Assembly (NCBI GenBank): GCA_963593765.1
Contig: CAVBBU010000018.1
Coordinates: forward strand, 1-25,221
Source of the DNA: CAVBBU01 sp963593765
Lineage (GTDB): Bacteria; Bacillota; Clostridia; Lachnospirales; Lachnospiraceae
Length of the DNA stretch: 25,221 bases
Direction: 5' to 3'
The notes below the pieces were generated by a model. That model did no database searches. It saw only the letters and a program-made list of their open reading frames with translations, and was not told the origin of the DNA. Below are positions 7,446 to 16,462 of the stretch, piece after piece. Numbering within the stretch: position 1 is the stretch's first letter; each line of letters starts with the position of its first letter. The position numbers and the translations under genes were made by a program.

Positions 7446-7479
7446 GAAAACGCCGTATTTATAAGGCTTTAAAGGTGCT

Positions 7480-10059
7480 TTAAGCAGCCTTCCTTTTTTT
7501 CTTGATTATCAAATATAATCCATATCCAAGCACACTAACTAGTGAAAGTGCTATACCCTCCTTAAGATATCCTACATGATATTTCATGCTTATATTATTA
7601 GTATCATCCGTTAGCTCAATGCTATATAGGCAGTCGCCAACTAGCCTTGTGTCTGCCTTTTTGCCATTTACTTTAATATCCCAGCCCTCATCTGATGGAA
7701 CTGACAGAAAAAGTCTTTCTTCATTTTTATCAGCATTTACCAAAATCTCGCCATTTTCAAATGAGATAATATCTGCTTTATTAGCATTTGCAATGTCTGC
7801 ACATTTTTTAAGTACATCTAACCTTAATGCATAAAACTCAGACTCGCTCCAGTTAAAATTATCGGCATCTGATGTCAGTTCTATCTTAGCAAAAGAATTC
7901 CCCTCATCATAAGGAATATAAAATACCGACGGAGCTAGCCAACGTGCGTAATTTGATATAAACTCTCCGTTAAAATAAAGCTCTGATTCTGACTGGCCTT
8001 CCCATGGTATATTCCCATACAGGGCTATGTTTGATTCCTCTGGCACCTCTAATTTTATTTTAGCTCCAAGTCCATCCTCACCCTTCTTAAGCATATATTT
8101 TAATGGTACATACAAATCCTCGCTTATACCAAATATTTCTTTATAAAGCTCATTTTGATATTCAAAGGAATTTGTAGTATTCTCTATATCACTCGCATGC
8201 TCACTATAGGTAAATGCCATAGGAAATGCATATGGGTTTTCATATATAGCCTTTTCCGTTTCATTCTCATCAAATATCTTTTCAAGTCCTGTTATAGGAT
8301 ATTTTGACAATACATACTTAACACCTAATAACGAATCTGCCCCTAATATAGAGCAGTTTGTGATGCACATAGATTCACCATTAATCCTATATCCAAGTCT
8401 ATCTAAAAATTCCCTTTGTATATCATCTGGTGTTGATGTGTATCCACTAATAGATGCATAATTATATGCTAACGCCTCATTATAATTAGCCGTCAAATTA
8501 GTTTCCTTCATATTCCTCGTTGACGTCTGCGATATACGATAGCTTGAGCTGTCATTTGCTTTAATATAATCTATCAGCTCCTCCTGTCCTTTTATATATG
8601 CCTTGTATTCCTCATCATCATTAACTGAATACTTATTAGAAAGAAGCTTTGCATCAATTGTTAGATCTGCTATTCCAATCACTAAACATATACCACACGC
8701 AGCTATCTTAATATGCTTACCTTTAAAATCAGTAACGCATACTAATATATATACTATAGTCTCAAATACAATACATGCCGCCGTAAGATAAACGCACTTT
8801 TGCATCCCTACTGGCTTTAAATAAAAAAGTATTATCTGCAATGATGAAAAAATAATAGCTATGCTTAAAAGCTTTCCATACTCCTTGCTTTTTCGGCTCG
8901 CACCCCCCCCGATTATTGCAAGAAAAAGTATAGAAAAAATAGCAATATATGAATATCTATACCAATAAGAGCCAACATTCTTAAAAAGAGAAAACAATGC
9001 ATATAATGGATTCCAATAAAATATCAATATAGCTCCTGCAAAAAGTCCACAATAAAGTACACGTTTTTTTATATTAATTTCTTTGGAAAATAGCGTAAAC
9101 AATGCTAGCACTATCACTAAGCTGCCACAAAATAATGCCACGCTTCCCAGCTCACTTTTTGCTGCATATGAATATTTTTGTATTGCTGTCGGAAGCTCTC
9201 CAACAAATGATATATCTAAAAGCTTCCTAAAATCAAGAGAACCCCTAGAGCTCTTTTTTAATGTCCATATCGTCGGAAGAAAAAGAGCTGAGCTCATTAA
9301 GACACCAAGCAGCATACCCGATATATATTTAATTCCACATTTAATTCCATCAGCAAAAAGCTGCTTGATATCAGCTCTCTTATCTACAGCATTAAGCAAG
9401 ATCTCAAATAAAAACCAAAAGCCCGAAAAAATGCAGTCTATTCCTGCTGTATACCAATTAAAGACTATCATTAGGCAGACGATAAATGGCAGAGGCCACG
9501 CCTTCCTTCCTCTGGCTATATTAGAAACCTGCAAAAGGATAAGCGGAAGCATATAAACTCCATCAAGCCACATGATATTACTGCTTTGAGCGATATTATA
9601 CTGGCAAAGTGCATATCCCACAGCTGTCAAAATATAAATCATATTGCTAATACTATCTTTTTCTTCAAATCTATTTACAGCAAAAAATGCAAATGTCATA
9701 GCAGCAAACGCAAGCTTTAAAGCTACTACAAGGTCAAAAAAGACATGCAGCTGAGAATAGTCAAAAAATAGTACTAATATATTAAATGGCGATGCCAGAT
9801 AATAGCTAAAATCAGCTATACTACAGCCACCTAGAGTTTTTGAAAATGTATATGACAATGAATTTTTCCCTGTTAGCACGTCCTTAAGATAAGAAAAGAA
9901 GTCAAGATATTGTATTCTAGCATCCATTGATGCAAGTGACTTTGTACCAAAGGGTGACATACCGTTTATCCAATATGAAAGAAGCATAGCTACAAATGCT
10001 ATAAGACCGGATGTTAAAATAATTTTTAATTCGTGGCTTCTTTTATTCTTATAATTCAT
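7480..10059 (-). CDS. YfhO-family multi-span membrane protein
   Basis: An 859-residue integral membrane protein of the YfhO family (GT-C-like fold). In Gram-positive bacteria, related proteins take part in glycosylating cell-surface polymers such as teichoic acids. The first 480 residues hold about a dozen hydrophobic spans, with the family-typical opening SYWINGMSPFGTKSLASMDA and a large extracytoplasmic loop region. A soluble extracellular part (about 490-830) contains ENPYAFPMAF. One last span near the C-terminus ends in a KKKRKAA tail. Start at 10059 follows GGGGAG by 9 nt. It is last in the DUF6145-dusB-yfhO run. The coding strand contains a run of eight G (8903-8910) in the GGGASRK segment. 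Donor and acceptor are unknown. Confidence 0.85.
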   Translation of the reverse strand: MNYKNKRSHELKIILTSGLIAFVAMLLSYWINGMSPFGTKSLASMDARIQYLDFFSYLKDVLTGKNSLSYTFSKTLGGCSIADFSYYLASPFNILVLFFDYSQLHVFFDLVVALKLAFAAMTFAFFAVNRFEEKDSISNMIYILTAVGYALCQYNIAQSSNIMWLDGVYMLPLILLQVSNIARGRKAWPLPFIVCLMIVFNWYTAGIDCIFSGFWFLFEILLNAVDKRADIKQLFADGIKCGIKYISGMLLGVLMSSALFLPTIWTLKKSSRGSLDFRKLLDISFVGELPTAIQKYSYAAKSELGSVALFCGSLVIVLALFTLFSKEINIKKRVLYCGLFAGAILIFYWNPLYALFSLFKNVGSYWYRYSYIAIFSILFLAIIGGGASRKSKEYGKLLSIAIIFSSLQIILFYLKPVGMQKCVYLTAACIVFETIVYILVCVTDFKGKHIKIAACGICLVIGIADLTIDAKLLSNKYSVNDDEEYKAYIKGQEELIDYIKANDSSSYRISQTSTRNMKETNLTANYNEALAYNYASISGYTSTPDDIQREFLDRLGYRINGESMCITNCSILGADSLLGVKYVLSKYPITGLEKIFDENETEKAIYENPYAFPMAFTYSEHASDIENTTNSFEYQNELYKEIFGISEDLYVPLKYMLKKGEDGLGAKIKLEVPEESNIALYGNIPWEGQSESELYFNGEFISNYARWLAPSVFYIPYDEGNSFAKIELTSDADNFNWSESEFYALRLDVLKKCADIANANKADIISFENGEILVNADKNEERLFLSVPSDEGWDIKVNGKKADTRLVGDCLYSIELTDDTNNISMKYHVGYLKEGIALSLVSVLGYGLYLIIKKKRKAA

Positions 10060-10150
10060 ACATTCTAACTCCCCATATATAATTTGTAGCTAAACTGGCA
10101 CTCTTTTTAATCATGGCTATAAGCATTATCGCAAGCTGCTTTACCATTAT

Positions 10151-11104
10151 CTATATATTATTAATAAGCTCCTTAAGCTCCCCAACATTTTCAGCATAGT
10201 TAATTTTATCTCTAAGCCTAGAAGATCCCTCTAAGCCCTTAGTATACCATGCTATATGCTTTCTCATCTGTCTTATCCCTATATACTCACCCTTCGCACT
10301 AACTATCAACTCAAGGTGCTTTAGCATCATATCCTTTATATCCTGCTTTGATGGCCTAGGAGGTATAATTCCTGTATCCATAAGCGAGCGTATCTCTGAG
10401 AAAATCCATGGATTACCCTGGGCACCTCTTGCAACCATAATTGCATCACAGCCTGTATATTCGTACATATTTTTAGCATCTATGGCATTAAATATATCTC
10501 CATTACCTATAACAGGTATCTTAACAGACTGCTTTACCTTTTTTATAATATCCCAGTCTGCCTTTCCTAAATAGTACTGCTGCCTTGTTCTCCCATGCAC
10601 TGCTATGGCTGCTACGCCTGCTGCCTCCGCTGCTCTTGCGACCTCGTCTGCATTTACCTCGTCATCACTAAAGCCCTTTCTTATCTTAACCGTAACCGGC
10701 TTTTTTACCTTAGCTGTCATACTGCTTAGTATGCTATATATGAGGCTTGGATTTTTCATAAGTGCGGAGCCCTCGCCATTATTAACTATCTTAGGAACTG
10801 GGCATCCCATGTTTACATCTATTATATCTATATCTCTCTCGGCTACCTGCATAGCTATATCTGCCATAATCTCTGGATCAGAACCAAAAAGCTGAACTGC
10901 AATAGGTCTGTCGCTCTCATGAGCTTCTAGCAGCTCATTAGTATTTTTATTTTTATATAGTATGGCCTTAGCACTAACCATCTCTGTATAGGTAAGCTCA
11001 CAGCCCTGAGCCCTGCATAGCATGCGATATGTCATATCTGTAACGCCTGCCATAGGCCCAAGGGCTAGTCCGTATTTTAATTCTATATTGCCTATTTTTA
11101 GCAT
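10151..11104 (-). CDS. dusB: tRNA-dihydrouridine synthase, DusB type
   Basis: A 317-residue FMN enzyme that reduces uridine to dihydrouridine in tRNA. The TIM-barrel starts with LALGPMAGVTDMTYR (flavin-binding strand). The active-site segment is DVNMGCPVPK with the proton-donor Cys101. Phosphate binding follows in AIAVHGRTR and GNGDI. ARGAQGNPWIF is also family-typical. A C-terminal helical tRNA-binding domain occupies about 245-317. Length is normal. The gene starts 6 nt after the stop of the DUF6145 gene and is followed by yfhO after about 90 nt. In Gram-positives the Dus enzyme next to lysS is usually DusB-like, which supports the symbol. Confidence 0.94.
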   Translation of the reverse strand: MLKIGNIELKYGLALGPMAGVTDMTYRMLCRAQGCELTYTEMVSAKAILYKNKNTNELLEAHESDRPIAVQLFGSDPEIMADIAMQVAERDIDIIDVNMGCPVPKIVNNGEGSALMKNPSLIYSILSSMTAKVKKPVTVKIRKGFSDDEVNADEVARAAEAAGVAAIAVHGRTRQQYYLGKADWDIIKKVKQSVKIPVIGNGDIFNAIDAKNMYEYTGCDAIMVARGAQGNPWIFSEIRSLMDTGIIPPRPSKQDIKDMMLKHLELIVSAKGEYIGIRQMRKHIAWYTKGLEGSSRLRDKINYAENVGELKELINNI

Positions 11105-11110
11105 ACTAAT

Positions 11111-11443
11111 TTAAGCTCCCTGCCCTAGAAATGCCATTCTATAATAAAGCTCAATTCCAGCAAGAAGCTTTTCCTTTTCTCTTTGAAATTTTGAAATCTT
11201 AAGCTCTGCTTCTATATTATCAAACATATAGTCTGCATCATCTGTTCTAATCTCAAACTTAAGATTGCCAAAGCTGTCAAATTTCATAATAATTATTCCG
11301 CCAGCTTCCTCAGTAAAGCTAACGCACATGATTTTAAGCTCGTCCTTAACATCCTTTGGAAGCTTATTAAAGTCAGGATTAAAATAATACTTTTGTTCAT
11401 ATGAGTTTGCTCCGCAGAGTACTACATCTGAGTTTTCGTTCAT
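11111..11443 (-). CDS. Small DUF6145-like protein
   Basis: A 110-residue acidic protein of unknown function, like the DUF6145 family common in Lachnospiraceae. It opens MNENSDVVLCGANSYEQKYY and contains LPKDVKDELKIMCVSFTEEA followed by a strand-rich middle. A charged helix ends the protein. I choose the ATG at 11443 because AAGGAG (11451-11456) lies 7 nt upstream. A longer frame to 11524 would run into the inverted-repeat element and lacks a ribosome site. It has no signal peptide or membrane segment. It is co-transcribed with dusB (6-nt gap), but no link in function is evident. Confidence 0.75.
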   Translation of the reverse strand: MNENSDVVLCGANSYEQKYYFNPDFNKLPKDVKDELKIMCVSFTEEAGGIIIMKFDSFGNLKFEIRTDDADYMFDNIEAELKISKFQREKEKLLAGIELYYRMAFLGQGA

Positions 11444-11470
11444 GTTTAAACTCCTTGTGTTTTTACAGAA

Positions 11471-11609
11471 GTCGTGCCTTGCATATATTATATGAGAAAC
11501 AATGGTGCGTGGCCGGCACTTCAAGGCTGCGAAAGCAGGCTTGTTAGTACCGCTGCTTAAGCACCTTAGCGGGAGCGTGTTTCGAATATAATATATGCAA
11601 AGGCACGAC
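11471..11609. repeat. Long imperfect inverted repeat enclosing stem-loops (structured element A)
   Basis: A 23-nt arm (11471-11493) pairs with a 24-nt arm (11586-11609), with a single bulged base. After a GA/GA mismatch the stem continues as GAAACA (11496-11501) with TGTTTC (11578-11583). Inside are AAG-CTGC-GAAA-GCAG-CTT (11523-11542, with a G-G mismatch) and CCGCT/AGCGG (11550-11554 with 11568-11572). The GAAA loop favours the + strand as RNA, but DNA-level function is equally possible. It may be a small intergenic mobile repeat or a structured RNA. I do not recognise the family, and saw no target-site duplication. Confidence 0.6.
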
Positions 11610-11636
11610 CTTAGTCAAATATATCATTAACTCAAA

Positions 11637-11674
11637 TCAGTTCGGTTTAGAAGTTTAAACCGAACTGATTTTTT
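11637..11674. terminator. Strong bidirectional terminator downstream of pfkA
   Basis: A perfect 13-bp stem (11637-11649 with 11656-11668) with a 6-nt loop lies 4 nt beyond the pfkA stop. On the + strand it is followed by six T. On the - strand only TTT follows. It should end the long pfkA-distal operon, and could also end any + strand transcript of element A. Confidence 0.85.
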
Positions 11675-12647
11675 ATCTAACAAGCATCTTCGCTATCTTA
11701 TATTGATCCTCTGGTATATCCTTTTGCATAGCCAGAGCCTCCTGTATATCAAAATCACAGAACTCTCCATTTTTATATGCAACCAGTCTGTTGCTCTTAC
11801 CCTCAAGCAGTAGCTCAACAGCCTTAGCTCCCATAATAGATGCATATACTCTATCCTTACAGGTAGGTGAGCCACCACGCTGCATATAACCAAGTATAGT
11901 TGCTCTAGTTTCTATTCCTGTTGCGGCCTCTATTCTCTTAGCCATAGATGTGCTGTGACCTATTCCCTCGGCATTGATAATAAGATTATGCTTCTTGCCA
12001 AGCTTTCTATTATCTATAATTCTGTTGATAAGTCCCTGCTCATTACCATCATATCGCTCCGGAAGAAGTATATCCTCTGCTCCGTTTGCAAGTCCGCACC
12101 ACAGGGCTATGTAGCCTGCATTTCTACCCATAACCTCAACTATAGAGCAGCGCTCATGTGATGTAGATGTATCTCTAACCTTATCTATAGCCTCCATAGC
12201 TGTATTAACTGCCGTATCAAAGCCTATAGTATAGTCTGTACATGTTATATCAAGGTCTATAGTTCCCGGAAGACCTATAGTATTAATTCCAAGTGCTGAA
12301 AGCTTTCCTGCACCTCTAAATGAGCCGTCACCGCCTATAACTATAACAGAATCTATGCCATGCTTTCTGCATATCTCAGCACCCTTTTGCTGTCCCTCTG
12401 CTGTAGTAAACTCCTCGCATCTTGCGGTATATAGTATAGTTCCGCCTCTTTGGATTATGTCAGATACGCTTCTAGAATCCATATCTATTATTTCTTCCTG
12501 AAGAAGTCCAGCATATCCCCTTCTAATACCCTTAACCTTAAGTCCATTGTGTATGGCTGTTCTTACAACCGCCCTGATACATGCATTCATTCCAGGTGCA
12601 TCGCCACCACTTGTAAGTACTCCTATAGTTTTTACTTTTCCGGCCAT
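11673..12647 (-). CDS. pfkA: ATP-dependent 6-phosphofructokinase
   Basis: A 324-residue glycolytic enzyme that phosphorylates fructose-6-phosphate to fructose-1,6-bisphosphate. The N-terminal ATP loop is GVLTSGGDAPGMNA. GGDGSFRGA has Gly, not Asp, at the position that separates ATP from pyrophosphate users. The catalytic loop reads PGTIDLDI, where the enteric enzyme has TIDNDI: both Asp are kept and only the Asn between them is changed. VEVMGRNAGYIALW and RATILGYMQRGGSP bind substrate and effector. A GGAGG site precedes the ATG. It is the last gene of the operon, 71 nt after dnaE, and a strong terminator follows. Its product is the classical activator of HPr kinase, encoded upstream in the same operon. 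Confidence 0.97.
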   Translation of the reverse strand: MAGKVKTIGVLTSGGDAPGMNACIRAVVRTAIHNGLKVKGIRRGYAGLLQEEIIDMDSRSVSDIIQRGGTILYTARCEEFTTAEGQQKGAEICRKHGIDSVIVIGGDGSFRGAGKLSALGINTIGLPGTIDLDITCTDYTIGFDTAVNTAMEAIDKVRDTSTSHERCSIVEVMGRNAGYIALWCGLANGAEDILLPERYDGNEQGLINRIIDNRKLGKKHNLIINAEGIGHSTSMAKRIEAATGIETRATILGYMQRGGSPTCKDRVYASIMGAKAVELLLEGKSNRLVAYKNGEFCDFDIQEALAMQKDIPEDQYKIAKMLVR

Positions 12648-12718
12648 CCTTTGCCTCCATCACATATTCACATTGTATTATTTTCTGTACAGTTTCTTAT
12701 TCTAATGCAATTAAATTA

Positions 12719-15700
12719 TCATTTCAAGAGTTTTGACATAGATTTAACATTGCCCTCTCCATATTTTTGCCTTAGCTCATTTTCTATCTCACCGCTTACA
12801 GCTACAGCTCCAACTACCTTTTTAAGTCTTTCCTTTTTTATCCAGATAATAGCCTTATCCTTGCCAGTGCTGCTTAGCTTAGAATCCAGCCAGCTCTCCT
12901 CCTTATCGTAGGAATCCTTATCACTATACTGAATATATATTTCCTTATATATATCATCAAAGCTATATATTCTATCGCATATAAGCTTAGCCGCCTCGCT
13001 ATCGGCCTCAAGCGATACCTTACCGCTTATAAATACCTTTGCCTCATCAAAGAGCTTGTCCTTATATCTTTCATATGCCTTTGAAAATACCAGCACCTCT
13101 ACAGCTCCTACCAGATCCTCTATCGTGGCAAATGCCATCATATTACCAGTTCGTGTCACCTTCTTAGTTATGTCTGTAACTATACCGCCTATCAAAACAT
13201 TAGAGCCATCCTCTGCTGCCATTTTCCCGGTCTCATCATCCACATAAAGGTCTGTAGTCTTTGCTGTAACTATATCCTCCCACTCCTTTTCATAGTCCTC
13301 CATAGGATGACCTGTTACATATACTCCCAGCGTTTCCTTTTCAAAGCCTAGCAGCTGCTCCCTATCAAACTCCGGAAGCTTTGGCATAGTTATACTATAT
13401 TGCTTTTTGCTATCGTCTGATCCGAAGTCCACAAGACTCATCTGCCCGTCTATAGCATTTTTATCTGAGTGCTTTTTATCAAGTGCAAGGTCTATTATAC
13501 TTATGTTCTGCCTTCTATTTCCCGGGAAGGAATCCATAGCTCCTGCCTTTATAAGATTTTCAAGAGTTCTTCTGCTAGCCTCCTTTGAGCTAAGCCTTGA
13601 TATCATATTTTCAAGTGACTTGTAAGGACCATTAGCCCTTCTTTCGGCAACTATCACATCTGCCGCAGCAACTCCTATTCCTCTTACAGCCGAAAGCCCG
13701 AAGCGTATACTATCTCCTGATACAGAAAAGCTGCTCTCGCCCTCATTAACATCAGGCGGAAGTATTCCTATATTCATCTGCCTGCAGGTAAGTATATATT
13801 CTGCTATCTTAGATGAATTATCCATAACAGATGTCATAAGCGATGCCATAAATTCCTTAGGATAATAATACTTAAGATATGCGGTCTGATATGCTACAAA
13901 TGCATAGCATGCAGCATGGGATTTATTAAATGCATACTTCGCAAAATCTGTCATCTCATCATATATATGATTAGCTGTTTTTTCATCTATGCCATTAGCT
14001 ATGCAGCCCTTTACATTTTCCTCTGCATTACCATATACAAAGTTCTGTCTTTCCTTTTCCATAACAGAAGCCTTTTTCTTACTCATGGCACGCCGAACAA
14101 GGTCACTTCTTCCCAGTGTATATCCTGCAAGGTCTCTAACTATCTGCATAACCTGCTCCTGATAAACTATGCAGCCATAGGTAGGTGAAAGTATAGGCTC
14201 TAGCTGTGGGCACTCGTAGGTAATAGCCTCCGGATTATTTTTACCCTGTATATACTTAGGTATAAAGTCCATAGGACCTGGTCTGTAAAGTGATATACCT
14301 GCGATAATATCCTCCATGCTCTGTGGCTTAAGCTCTTTCATAAAGCCCTGCATGCCGCCGCTCTCAAGCTGGAATACGCCGTCTGTTTTTCCTGTTCCTA
14401 TACTCTCGTATACAGCCTTGTCATTATAATCAAGCTTTAACAGGTCTATTTCTTTTCCATAATTAGCCTTGACCTGCTTGATAGTATTTTGAATAACTGT
14501 AAGCGTACGTAGACCTAAAAAGTCCATCTTAAGAAGCCCTAGCTCCTCTAGGGTTGTCATAGTAAACTGTGTTGTTATAGAGCCGTCAGATGCTCTTGAT
14601 AATGGAACGTATTCATCTACGCTTTTTTTAGATATAACTACGCCTGCTGCATGCATAGAGCTGTGTCTTGGAAGTCCCTCCAGCCTTAGGCACATATCTA
14701 TAAGATATTTTACTTCCTCATCTGTCTCATATGCCTTTGATAGCTCAGTGCTTTGCTTTAATGCAGCGGATAATGTCATGCCAAGCTCATTAGGAACCAT
14801 CTTAGCTATAGCATCACACTTCGCATACGGAAGGTCTAGTGCTCTTCCTACATCTCTTATAACACCCTTAGCCTGCAAGGTACCAAAGGTAATTATCTGT
14901 ACTACTCTGTCCTTACCATATTTTTCTACAACATAATCTATAACCTCTTGGCGTCTTTCAAAGCCAAAGTCCACGTCTATATCAGGCATAGATACTCTCT
15001 CTGGATTTAGAAATCTTTCAAAAAGAAGCTGATATCTAATCGGATCTATATCTGTAATTTCAAGGCAGTAGGATACTATACTTCCTGCTGCAGATCCTCT
15101 TCCCGGTCCTACCGGTATATCATGCTGCTTGGCAAAATTAATATAATCCCAGACTATAAGAAAATAATCTACATATCCCATTTTCTTAATTACGCCCAGC
15201 TCGTAATCAAGTCTTTTTCTTAATGTGCCATCATCATCTGGGTATCTTTTTTTCATGCCCTCATCGCAAAGGTAATTAAGATATCCCCACGCATCATATC
15301 CATCTGGGCAGTCATATGCTGGCAGCTTAGTTACGCCAAATTCTATCTCGACATTACATCTATCTGCTATTTTTTTTGTATTTTCTATAGCCTCCGGAGC
15401 ATAAGCAAAAAGTTCCTGCATCTGCTCGCCGCTTTTTAGATAGAACTGACCGCCCTCATATCTCATTCTATCCTCATCAGTAACCTTTTTATTTGTCTGG
15501 ATGCATAATAATATATCATGTGCCTGTGCATCCTCTTCAAAGGTATAATGACTGTCATTAGTTGCTATAAGATCTATCCCAAGCTCGGCACTCATCTTCA
15601 TAAGCTGGTTATTAACCATACGCTGCTCTGGCAGTCCATGGTCTTGAAGCTCTAAAAAGAAATTGCCCTCACCGAATATATCCCTATACTTTTTCGCAGT

Positions 15701-16171
15701 AGCTACAGCTCCCTCGTAGTCACCTCTTATGAGTTCTCTTGGTATCTGACCTGCAAGGCAGGCTGAGCTTGCGATAATACCCTCGTGATACTGCTTTAAA
15801 ATCTCATCATCTACTCTTGGCTTATAATAAAAGCCGTCCACAAAGCCCTTAGATACTATCTTCATAAGATTAAAATAGCCTGTGTTATTTTCTGCAAGAA
15901 GTATCATATGGTAATATCTGTCATCACCCTTAGATGCTTCTCTGTCGAATCTAGAGCCTGGTGCCACATATATCTCACAGCCTATTATGGGCTTAATTCC
16001 TACCTCTCTTGCTACACGATAAAAGTCGATCACGCCGTACATAACACCGTGATCGGTAATAGCAAGGCTATCCATCCCAAGTTCCTTAGCCCTTGCGACT
16101 ATTTCTTTTATTTTACTTGATCCATCTAGTAGTGAATACTCAGTGTGGACATGCAGATGTGTAAATGCCAT
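12719..16171 (-). CDS. dnaE: DNA polymerase III alpha subunit, DnaE type
   Basis: A 1150-residue replicative C-family polymerase. The PHP domain opens with FTHLHVHTEYSLLDGSSKI and continues to about residue 280. The palm holds PDIDVDF and LLKMDFLGLRTL with the three catalytic Asp. The fingers carry DFIPKYIQGKN and VYQEQVM-type motifs. A tandem HhH region (about 800-880) is followed by an OB domain (about 975-1060) and a short C-terminal extension. It has no inserted proofreading domain, so it is DnaE rather than PolC. The start is the ATG at 16171, only 3 nt after the stop of the crh-like gene. There is no good ribosome site, which implies translational coupling. Confidence 0.97.
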   Translation of the reverse strand: MAFTHLHVHTEYSLLDGSSKIKEIVARAKELGMDSLAITDHGVMYGVIDFYRVAREVGIKPIIGCEIYVAPGSRFDREASKGDDRYYHMILLAENNTGYFNLMKIVSKGFVDGFYYKPRVDDEILKQYHEGIIASSACLAGQIPRELIRGDYEGAVATAKKYRDIFGEGNFFLELQDHGLPEQRMVNNQLMKMSAELGIDLIATNDSHYTFEEDAQAHDILLCIQTNKKVTDEDRMRYEGGQFYLKSGEQMQELFAYAPEAIENTKKIADRCNVEIEFGVTKLPAYDCPDGYDAWGYLNYLCDEGMKKRYPDDDGTLRKRLDYELGVIKKMGYVDYFLIVWDYINFAKQHDIPVGPGRGSAAGSIVSYCLEITDIDPIRYQLLFERFLNPERVSMPDIDVDFGFERRQEVIDYVVEKYGKDRVVQIITFGTLQAKGVIRDVGRALDLPYAKCDAIAKMVPNELGMTLSAALKQSTELSKAYETDEEVKYLIDMCLRLEGLPRHSSMHAAGVVISKKSVDEYVPLSRASDGSITTQFTMTTLEELGLLKMDFLGLRTLTVIQNTIKQVKANYGKEIDLLKLDYNDKAVYESIGTGKTDGVFQLESGGMQGFMKELKPQSMEDIIAGISLYRPGPMDFIPKYIQGKNNPEAITYECPQLEPILSPTYGCIVYQEQVMQIVRDLAGYTLGRSDLVRRAMSKKKASVMEKERQNFVYGNAEENVKGCIANGIDEKTANHIYDEMTDFAKYAFNKSHAACYAFVAYQTAYLKYYYPKEFMASLMTSVMDNSSKIAEYILTCRQMNIGILPPDVNEGESSFSVSGDSIRFGLSAVRGIGVAAADVIVAERRANGPYKSLENMISRLSSKEASRRTLENLIKAGAMDSFPGNRRQNISIIDLALDKKHSDKNAIDGQMSLVDFGSDDSKKQYSITMPKLPEFDREQLLGFEKETLGVYVTGHPMEDYEKEWEDIVTAKTTDLYVDDETGKMAAEDGSNVLIGGIVTDITKKVTRTGNMMAFATIEDLVGAVEVLVFSKAYERYKDKLFDEAKVFISGKVSLEADSEAAKLICDRIYSFDDIYKEIYIQYSDKDSYDKEESWLDSKLSSTGKDKAIIWIKKERLKKVVGAVAVSGEIENELRQKYGEGNVKSMSKLLK

Positions 16172-16174
16172 ATA

Positions 16175-16432
16175 TTAGTTTGCCTTAGCTAGATACTGCT
16201 CCATTTCGCATATAGCCTGTTCTTCATCGTTACCGTCTGTAGTGATAGTAACCTTCTCACCGTTAGCAAGGGCAAGTGACATCATACCCATAATGCTCTT
16301 ACAGTTGACTCTCTTGGCTTCATTTTCCATGTAAATGTTGCTGTTGTACTTACTAGCTACCTGAACAAGCATAGCTACAGGTGTTGCCTCAAGCCCCTTT
16401 TCTAAATTAATACTAACTGTCTTTCTTTGCAT
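16175..16432 (-). CDS. crh: HPr-family protein, Crh-like, with Glu at the His15 position
   Basis: An 85-residue HPr-fold protein. PTS HPr has GLHARPA with phospho-His15; this one has GLEATPVA, with Glu15 and Thr17. It cannot therefore accept phosphate from enzyme I. The Ser46 segment is intact (NCKSIMGMMSL), so HPr kinase could still phosphorylate it. That is the pattern of Bacillus Crh (Gln15, Ser46), a catabolite-repression co-regulator, and Bacillus crh also lies next to whiA (yvcL). An AGGAGG site precedes the start; whiA ends 30 nt upstream and dnaE starts 3 nt downstream. hprK is four genes upstream in the same operon. Function as a Crh equivalent is inferred. Confidence 0.88.
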   Translation of the reverse strand: MQRKTVSINLEKGLEATPVAMLVQVASKYNSNIYMENEAKRVNCKSIMGMMSLALANGEKVTITTDGNDEEQAICEMEQYLAKAN

Positions 16433-16462
16433 AGATTTTTCCTCCTAATATAATTACTCACA

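Noticed and set aside
9083..9556. 157-residue + strand ORF, and similar long antisense ORFs at 12450-12911, 20890-21114, 21591-22004 and 22824-23243
   Set aside because: Each lies opposite a well-supported gene, lacks family features and reads as a complement shadow.
11444..11524. N-terminal extension of the DUF6145 gene to 11524
   Set aside because: The ATG at 11443 has an AAGGAG site at correct spacing and family-like N-terminus; the extension runs into the inverted-repeat element.
11471..11609. Element A as 6S RNA, SRP RNA or tmRNA
   Set aside because: It lacks the conserved sequence blocks of those RNAs and has two inner hairpins rather than a single rod with a central bubble.
12240..12260. 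PfkA TIDLDI instead of TIDNDI as an inactivating change
   Set aside because: Both catalytic Asp are kept, the ATP-type GGDG is present, and I recall Leu at this position in related clostridial enzymes.
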